From positions 1,796,040-1,843,621 of the forward strand of contig FN649735.1 of assembly GCA_000310025.1 (NCBI GenBank): a DNA stretch of 47,582 nucleotides, read 5' to 3'. This document shows, in pieces, positions 40,001 through 47,582 of this stretch (positions within the stretch are counted from its first letter, which is position 1; each line of letters opens with the position of its first letter). The position numbers and the translations under genes were made by a program. The notes under the pieces are model-generated. The model made no database searches and was not told where the DNA came from. It was given only the letters and a program-made list of their open reading frames with translations. The stretch is from Ectocarpus siliculosus (taxonomy: Eukaryota; Sar; Phaeophyceae; Ectocarpales; Ectocarpaceae).

Positions 40001-43000
40001 TCCGCGCGTCTTCCGTCTCGTCTGCTGGGTCTGCTGGGTCCGCTGGGTCTGCTGCGGGTCTGCTGGTCTAGACGTGAGTTAAAGGGCCCAGAGATTTTTA
40101 TTGCCTCGTGATGTACAATGTTTTGTGCTTGTCGACGGAGCTACTGCTGCATCGATCCACGAATGCGACATAGAAACCACCCTTTTGGATAGCGCGGGCG
40201 CCGTGATCTGTACGAGGTGAACGCCGCTGGTGCCGAATCTTGTTTAGTTTCAATAGTTCGAACTACCAGTGTGTGGGTTAGCTCGGCCCTTCCCAAAAGG
40301 TTTATCGGGGGTGGCCGTGCTTACCCTGATCCCCAAGTGTGTGTGCTTGCCTCACGCAGCTACAACTGTTTTCACTCCCAGCCGACTGCGCTCGCCCCCT
40401 CTTCCTATCTCGACCAACGACCCAGCCGGTCGATCCCCCCACCTGCCCCACGGGCCTCACTCATCAAATATACTGGCCACATATTAGACGGTATTGAAAG
40501 CACGTTACTCACAACGATACTTATTTTCCGTACGTTAGGTAAACCCCCTGGACCATCTTTTTCAAAGCTCGCCTACGCCACAGCGAAGAGAGTGGTGGCT
40601 GCCCAAGACCGCGACGTTCGAAGCGTCTCGTCTCGAGCTTTTCTTCGGTGAGAGCTTTGTCTCGTCGAGAGCTTTGTCTCGTCGAGAGCTTGTTCACGTC
40701 AAGAACATTTTCTCGTGGAGAGTCCGAAACGTTCTCTCTAGAGGTTTGACCGCTCTTTGAAAAAAAATAATGTACTCTCGAAGACGGATCTGTTGTGCGC
40801 GGAAGTATATTCCGCCGCATTTCGACCGTTACAATTATTCTTGTGTAGCGCGCGCAGCATGCTGATGGCCCTTTGTATTTATTTCTAAATAACGCATCGA
40901 ATTATCTCTACATTGTCCACAGATCTCTTCTTCTCGTCGGAAAACGTGAACTGTAAGTTACCTCCGATCTTGATCAATTTCCGCGGAAGTTCCCTACCTA
41001 CAGCACCTTGGAATTGAAGCTCCGTTCAATGTACAATAGGATGGGCACCCCTTCAATGCCGGGGTGGCTGTGTGTCTATTTATTTAGTCTGCCAATAAAG
41101 AGGTGCGGGACACCTCTCTGCAACCTACCCGGCGGAGGCTTATTCCGCCGCACTTTGTCGTTACATTTATTTGATATGTTTATACAAGCGTGCGCGCGCC
41201 TCGCTTTTATATTCTTTTTTGGCGTTGTGACCCCTTTCAACCCCTTCCGAAATATAGATTTGCCGCTGTGTGTGACCAGTTTTCTTTTGTCTATTCTCTA
41301 CCTGTCTCAATGTACATCCGGCACACCAGAGGAAACCTTATTTACTTTTTGAACGGTGATTGGGATTAGCAGTCGTCTCGTTGGTGTGCTGTATGAAGTA
41401 TACTATTATACAGCAGCGTCAGGCCGCCGAGGTTGCTTAGCGTGACACAGCACCGTGGCGTGTGTTGTGTGACACACGTGTGCGCTGATGATTGACTGGC
41501 TTTCTTCTGTTCGGAACACATCATCACCCTTCTGTCTCTGATTCGTGTACAGGCGCATGTTCTATGTTCATCCTGTGACAGCGAACGCCGTAGGGTGCAA
41601 CAGGAATTAAAGTACGCACATTTCGTTCACCCAGAAATTTGATTGATGTTATTTTGCGAATCTTCATCTCGTCTGTGCTCAAATAATATACATGAGATTT
41701 GAGTAGGCCATGGAGCCGGTCCTTGCTTGTGGCTTTGATGAAAAAAGACACCTTGACAAAATAAATACTTCGAATTATGTTATCTCAGAGAAATAGCACG
41801 CTTGGCTGAAGCAAGCTGTGTTGCCGATGGCCGGAAAGCACTCGGTGGCAGCAAATGTTGTGTGTGCGTTTTTCGCTTCGCTTCGCACGGTCGATGATCC
41901 TGACTCCAGCTGGTGTTAGCATGTTACGGTGCATACCATTTGATCCAGTGATCCCGTTTGCCTTGTCTCTTTGGTTCCATTCCACTCTTGACAGAGCCGT
42001 CCACCACCATGTCCAGGCCCCCCGCTACCGGGGCTTCCGGGGCAGTAGAGGCATCAGGGGCATCAAGGCAAGGGCACTACTGACAGACACATCTCCTACG
42101 CACGTCGAGATTTGTTTTTTGAGCTGTTTCGTGTCGTGCTGTACTTTATTTATTGTGCAATTGACACTAAAAAAGTATATAGCCCACACGCAAATCACCA
42201 TCGTTGATTTATCTACGTGTTACAACATGGGCGGCATTAGAGTCTGTGGGCAACTTTTCTCGAAGGGTAAACGACGCGTCAGGGTATTCCCTGGTCGAAA
42301 AGCGACGCAGCTGGGTACGTACTTTTCATCAGCATGACATGAGTCTAACTGGTTGGAGACGCCCGCTTTGAATCTTCCACGTCACAATATAGCCCGGAGT
42401 ATTCCTTGCCGCGGCTACTTTTCCCTGCAATTTTTTACCTGATGTTCGGAAATGTACCCAGCCCTGACGGGAGATGGGTGCCTTCCATCGGCCATTTTCT
42501 CCGCAGAAATCACTTTCTGTTCCCATCAAAGGACACTAGAATATGAACCTTCCAGCTCCAAGCAAATGATAGCATCCGACATCCGAGACACACTCTTCCA
42601 TGATTGAACACAACATGGTTGACAAGTCGACTGAAACAGGAGTGGTGCTAAGGTAGGAGGGTGCATTCTTGGGGGGTGAGATCTCACACGTTTGGGAAAA
42701 ATGAGGAATACGTAGACCTGTTTCGGTGATGTTACGGTGGTACACGATATTTGTTTGGAGCTGGAATATTCGTGTTTTGGTGTCCTTTCGTTGGAACAGA
42801 GATTGATTTCTGAGGAGAAAATGGCCAGTGGAAGGGACCCATTTCCCGTCAAGGCCGGGTACATTGCCGGAAATCAGGTGTCATTTTGCAGGGAAAAATG
42901 GCCACGATAGGGAGTACTCCGAGATGCTTTGTGACGCGGAAGGGAAAACGTAGGCGTAGACCAATCTGCTAAGCTCATGTCACGCTGACGAAAAGTGCGT

Positions 43001-43300
43001 ATCCGGCTGAGTCGGGTTTCGACCAGGGTATGCCCTGACGTGTTGTTTACCCTTCCCCGAAACATTCCCGACGTAGGACATTTCACACATCTCACATTTT
43101 ACGGAGATCGGGTATATACCTGGGGTAGCACACAAAGTAAATTATCGTGAATCACAACTGACATCCGAGTTTAACACCTCAAGTCTGAACGACTCAGAAT
43201 AGAAACTTGTGCTTGTCCAACCATGCCTCCTACGTTTCCGAAGTTTGGTGTACAGTGTGTGTGTATTTCGTGTGGTGTTTGTTTTGGCGTGAACCCCTGA
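37031..43300. other. Long stretch without a recognisable gene
   Basis: Scattered open frames under 200 codons with no family motif. Two visible repeats: TCGTCGAGAGCTTTGTCTCG-type units near 40640-40690, and a diverged pair near 40800-40860 and 41130-41195 sharing TATTCCGCCGCA(T/C)TT and a GCGCGCGC-rich end. No RNA gene called. Confidence 0.5.
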
Positions 43301-43303
43301 CGA

Positions 43304-43490
43304 GAAGCTCACGACTGCAACCCAAATCTGCTGATGTGATTATGATCCTACCCTCTGCGTCTCGTCAGCGATTACCCTTGCTGTGTTAGCCCTCTACGGG
43401 AGAAGGTCGCGATTGCAACCAAAATCTGCTGATGTGATTATGATCCTACCGTACACATCTCGTCGACGATTACCCTTCTGTGTTAGACTT
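43304..43490 (+). repeat. ~99-bp tandem duplication
   Basis: TGCAACC(C/A)AAATCTGCTGATG, TGATTATGATCCTACC, CTCGTC(A/G)(G/A)CGATTACCCTT occur twice, about 99 bp apart. Related to the 539-bp units at 44307-45400 (shared GCAACCAAACTGCTGA, CGTCTCGTCGACGGTTACCC), so an older member of that family. Confidence 0.8.
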
Positions 43491-44306
43491 TGCGGTGAGT
43501 TGGTGGCCCCGATCGTCTCGACACGTGCGGTCCCTTCCCCATTGCTTTGTTTAATCAGCTGGGGCGGTTGTACTTCCCCGAACTGCGTAGGAACAAACCC
43601 TCGTCGTTTTGTGCTAGCGTTGCGGCAGTCCAGATTGTCGCAACTCCTTGCCCTCGCTGGTGTTCATGCTCCAACTGTTATCTGGCATTGCCTGTGGTCG
43701 GTACTCTCACAAGATAGGTCCGTGTTTGGGGATGTATGTGTATTCTGGAGTGGGGTGATGCGTTCTTGCACCACGCCGTCCCCTGATTGATTTGTTTTGG
43801 GGCACTCTGTCCTTGGTCAGTTCACGATTTTTGAAGGACGGTAGCGATCCCCCTAGCGGCAGGTCGAGAGATTGCATACACCCAAAGCAGCGGAGGGCAC
43901 ATCATGACCCATCCTACAGCAGTGTTTTTTCTTGTTTTCCAACGTTAGTCTCCGACAACCGCCCCCACGTGCCATTTATCACGGCTCTGGATGATGACCT
44001 GGATCATTCCTCTAAGTGGGTGGGGTGTGTTGGATCGGTCGCCAGTTCTGTACGTCCGATGGTTGTTTGTTCGAACGGTCATCCCAGGAGACTTAAAACA
44101 GCAGATCAGCACTGACTGAGTATCTTGTATCCGTCGAGAGGATCAACCTCACTAGATTAGCCAACTCTTTGTAGTCTAGCATGGTAGATGCTCTTCACGA
44201 CCAAAAGACGCTCTCTGTGCCTCGCTGGTTAGTCTAGTGTTTTGGCCCTTCCAACCAACATGAGGGGGTGTGCGAGCATTTCATACCCTCGGACCCTGTC
44301 CACTAA

Positions 44307-45400
44307 CGTTCGCTATGACCTGTATCTGCAAACAAGAGAGCCGTGTTTTGGTTGCGTAAAGTCTCATTGGGTGGTGTGTTCTTCAAATGCACACCGTGTA
44401 CCCCGCGTGGCAAGGTTTTTGAGACGTTTGGCCTGTCCCTGTGATGTGTGTTTCGGTGGCCACATCATCCAGTTGCCCCACGTTACTGTGTTGTTTGCCA
44501 TATGCTCTGTTAGTTTCGTGTGATATACCATTTTGGGGAAGCTCGCCATTGCAACCAAACTGCTGACATCGTGTTAAACAGGCGTTATGTGAATAATACC
44601 GTAAACGTCTGCGTCTCGTCGACGGTTACCCATGCTGTGTTGGACTGTGCGGTGAACTGGAGTCGCCCATCGTTTCATGAGATGGAACGAGTGGCCTCCT
44701 CGTTGCAATGTTTCATCACAGCTGGGTTGGTTGTCGTGTTTCTCTGCTTGTAGAAAAGAACTCCTAACTTTAGGCCAGTGAAGCGGCAGTGCGCAGCAAT
44801 TGCAGCAAGCCGGCATTTCTGCTCCGCATAAGTTGGCGTTCGCTATGACTGGTATCCGCAAACAATAGAGCCGGTTGTGTAATGGCTCATTGGGTGGAGT
44901 GTTCTTCAAATGCACACCGTGTACCCCGCGTGGCAAGGTTTTTGGGACGTTTGGCCTGTCCCTGTGATGTGTGGTTCCAATGCCGATATCACCCGGTCGC
45001 CGCAAGTTGTTGTGTTCTTTGTGTGACCTTACAAATACAAATGTTCTGTTAGTTTCGTGTGATATACCATTTAGGGGAAGCTCGCCATTGCAACCAAACT
45101 GCTGACATCGTGTTAAACAGGCGTTATGTGAATAATACCCTAAACGTCTGCGTCTCGTCGACGGTTACCCATGCTGTGTTGGACTGTGCGGTGAACTGGA
45201 GTCGCCCATCGTTTCATGAGATGGAACGAGTGGCCTCCTCGTTGCAATGTTTCATCACAGCTGGGTTGGTTGTCGTGTTTCTCTGCTTGTAGAAAAGAAC
45301 TCCTAACTTTAGGCCAGTGAAGCGGCAGTGCGCAGCAATTGCAGCAAGCCGGCATTTCTGCTCCGCATGAAACGGGCGTTCACTATCGCTGGTATCTGCA
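44307..45400 (+). repeat. ~539-bp tandem duplication, two units plus the start of a third
   Basis: Units begin CGTTCGCTATGACxxG near 44307, 44837 and 45377. The stretch 44522-44828 and its copy 45061-45367 differ at about two positions; the preceding stretch (44307-44460 against 44837-44980) is clearly more diverged. Each unit contains a 77-codon open frame (44520-44753, 45059-45292) ending in a hydrophobic tail, but it opens with GTG rather than ATG and matches no known family. Confidence 0.9.
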
Positions 45401-45599
45401 AAACATGGAACATTTTGGTTTTATGGCAAATTGCTTCTGATGATGCCTCGTTTTTTTAGATTGTCTAGCGGGGTATATCCTTCTTTGCACTTTTTTTTCT
45501 TGCTTGTGTTGCTTTTGGTCGGTTTCGAAGCGTGAGGTGGTGAAATCGTGTCCCTGTTGAAGACCCGTGTTTACCCATTTTGAGAAAAAGTATTGTAGT

Positions 45600-46509
45600 G
45601 CTCTTGCTCATAGTCGTGTTACAAACGAGCTGTGACCCTTGCTCCGCCCTGCCCACGCCCCGATCCACCCGTGCACCTGTTGACACTGGTTACAGTTCGT
45701 CAAATGTGATCGTTCGCGATGATTGCGAGAGGATGGGCTGTGCCCGTCCTGGCCAGGTCCCTTCGCCGACACCATTATTCCACAACGACATGATCAACAC
45801 CGAGACTGGACAATCCGATGGCTTTTGGGGGTGAGTCATGCATAGCTCTTGGTATTTGCTTTCCAAACGTTCGTGAGACCCTCGAAATGGCTCTCACTAA
45901 TTGAATAAAAGTATAGTTTTCAACCATTCGGGCCTCCACCACAACTTGCCGTGCGGTGCGGTGCGTTCATCTTCAACGGTACAACAACTTAGCGTTTTAT
46001 CGCTCAAGGGCGCACCCACAAATTATCCTAGCATTACACACTTGATGTCGTTGTTGTTGATTATGATGTTGTCGTCACGCCAGATAATATCTGCATCTCT
46101 ATGCAAGAACTCCGCGTGCATACCTCTTGAAAGCCAAGAAATGACGAAAGTAGAAATCAAGTGTGTGGTCACAGACACGAACTGGATTTGATGGCCCTGA
46201 AACACGATACCAGTTATCAGAGAAGCTCCTTCTTTGGGATGAGCAGCACGCAGGCTACTGACACTCTTTGTACCAAACGCTGACTTTCGCCCCAACTTTT
46301 CCCACAATTACAGACCCCCCGACGGCCCCAAAGCGGCGGCCGCCTGGCGGCAGGTGGAGGCCAGCAGTTCCCTGACTAGCGGTCCAACTCAGGGCGAGAA
46401 GCCCGAGTCCCGGCGGGGTGCTCGGAGTGGGTTAAGATCGGTACCAGACAAACCTGTATGCTATTTCCCGCGCTGCATTCAGAGTGGCTTGAATTGTAGA
46501 AGTACATAG
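45600..46509 (+). CDS. Candidate two-exon gene fragment, function unknown
   Basis: An open frame ending at a strong donor (TTTTGGGG|GTGAGT, exon end 45830) joins in phase 2 to a GC-rich exon after a strong acceptor (TTTTCCCACAATTACAG, exon start 46314) and stays open to TAG at 46507-46509. Junction reads TETGQSDGFWG-PPDGPKAAAAWRQ. No start codon lies in frame upstream (the frame begins after a TGA at 45541), so any gene needs a further 5' exon. No family recognised. The strand and splice choice rest only on phase and signals. Confidence 0.25.
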
Positions 46510-47481
46510 ATGTCCAGTTTGTCCAACGTCGTCTCCTCGGCTAGAAACGCCCCTGGAACCTCTCGACTCGCCGACGGCAGCGGCCGAAATGCTTCTGATT
46601 TGGGCCCGTATTGTTAATTTCGCCCTGGCAGCAACAGCTAGAGGATGTTCGATTGTGTGTGCGTTTTGTGGGATATGTCTCTGTCGTCGAATAGTTCATT
46701 TTTATCAACATGTGGTTCATCGAGAATTGATGCCTTGGAACCCCGCCCGCCTCCCTCCGACGCTTGGCTTGGCCGCGCGACCGACGACACGTGGGTGGCT
46801 GCCGGCTCGCCCACTCGGTAGCGCTGGCGTCCCTGGCGGTACGACTTCGCCGCCGAGGCAATCAAGTGAGTACCACCGACGGCCAGGCAATGTGAAGGTG
46901 TTTCAGGCAGTGCGTATATAAAAGGATTCTTGGTGGCTATGATATCAATATTAGCATCCAAACGAGAGCGTGTATTGCGATGGTTGCGGACAAGGCTACA
47001 TACATAAAATAGGAGCTTGTGCGATCGAAATCCACCGGGCCAGGTACTTGGTTGCATCTGTCGCCACGCGGTGTAGGAACGGAGAACCATCTCGGAAACT
47101 GATACTTACACGGTAGATGGTCAAGTGACCCTGGAAAGCAGGAAGCGAGAGCGTTCCCCGACCGTCACGTAATCGATGGAAATAACCGATAGGGACATGA
47201 CGAGAAACTTCCACCTCACGCGGGGGAAAAGACTTTCGTGAGCGTTCTCGGGGGAGCCGCTGATGCGATGGTCGCGGGGCGATTATAGGGATGTTGTATT
47301 GAGGAGAGGCATGCATTTGTTCGTGTGGGGAATAATACTGATACCCTCCCCTCCCACCCCTCGCTCGTGCCCGAACTCATAGTAACTTCTTTCTAAACGC
47401 TACAGTCTCGAGTAGGAATGAATAGGCATATACCGTCGAGACTACATGTATCCCCTCGCCGCGCGGCCTTACTGACAATTC
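46510..47481. other. Stretch without a recognisable gene
   Basis: GC-rich patch near 46735-46865 resembles coding sequence in composition (CGATGACACGTGG-like TDDTWVAAG frame ending near a GTGAGT at 46866), but an in-frame stop interrupts it. Nothing else seen. Confidence 0.4.
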
Positions 47482-47582
47482 CTCCACGGAACCCCCCCCC
47501 CCCGGTGCTCCGTCTCGAAAGGGACGCGTGGTCAATGGTCAAATGACTACGGCAAGCAACAAATGAGTACGCCCCCCCCCCC
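47482..47582 (-). repeat. Dispersed repeat R1, inverted copy at the window edge
   Basis: Reverse complement reads poly-G, GTACTCATTTGTTGCTTGCC, GTAGTCATTTGACCATTGAC, CACGCGTCCC...GACGGAGCACC and another poly-G. Same layout as the R1 units in the uL1 introns at 19840-20060 and 22466-22690. Confidence 0.8.

Noticed and set aside
45580-45660. Signal peptide before the candidate two-exon gene
   Set aside because: The hydrophobic stretch (SIVVLLLIVVLQTSC) starts at TTG, not ATG, and a stop lies upstream without an in-frame ATG, so it cannot be called an N-terminus.

Overview
This is a stretch of nuclear genome from an intron-rich eukaryote. The genes have short exons (42-222 bp), introns from about 200 bp to 2.6 kb with GT-AG ends, long homopolymer G/C tracts, many CT/GA and trinucleotide microsatellites, and one N gap. 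Roughly 50% GC with very intron-rich conserved genes fits a brown alga (Ectocarpus- or kelp-like stramenopile) best. That is inference: no rRNA or organelle marker is present. Genes were rebuilt exon by exon by matching family motifs and checking that codon phase carries across every splice junction. || LEFT HALF (1-24.8 kb) carries four conserved genes. (1) On the minus strand, 308-9816, ten phase-consistent exons encode the first 442 residues of a DEG7/NMA111-type HtrA serine protease with an intact His-Asp-Ser triad, a PDZ domain and the start of the next repeat; the gene runs off the left edge. (2) On the plus strand, 10048-12347, four exons encode a 172-residue uL13, probably mitochondrial. 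It starts 231 bp from the protease start codon, so the two genes probably share a bidirectional promoter. (3) On the plus strand, 13986-16152, three exons encode an 88-residue CMC2-type twin-CX9C protein. (4) On the minus strand, 18703-24243 plus an unproven first exon, six exons encode uL1, probably mitochondrial. Genes 2-4 all serve mitochondrial translation or cytochrome oxidase assembly. || MIDDLE (24.8-27.5 kb) has no recognisable gene and one small foldback element. || 27.5-35.2 kb is the most unusual part: a tandem array of SET-domain (lysine methyltransferase) exon copies. Nearly every exon copy sits beside an inverted copy of itself, giving local palindromes of 100-500 bp, while the intron-like spacers repeat only in direct orientation. 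Two back-to-back 111-bp copies of the NHSCxPN exon are open on both strands. No strand carries a complete colinear intact gene, so the array looks like fossils, hairpin-RNA source DNA, or both. || RIGHT PART (35.2-47.6 kb) is gene-poor. It holds a frameshifted WD40 exon (WDR82/Swd2-like), an unidentified minus-strand ORF, a recent 539-bp tandem duplication, a weak two-exon candidate, and at the extreme right a copy of a poly-G-linked dispersed repeat also found in the uL1 introns. || A second theme is short tandem repeats that sit exactly on gene landmarks: a repeated 5' splice site in the protease gene, a repeated 3' splice-site region in uL1, and repeated stop-codon regions in uL13 and uL1.
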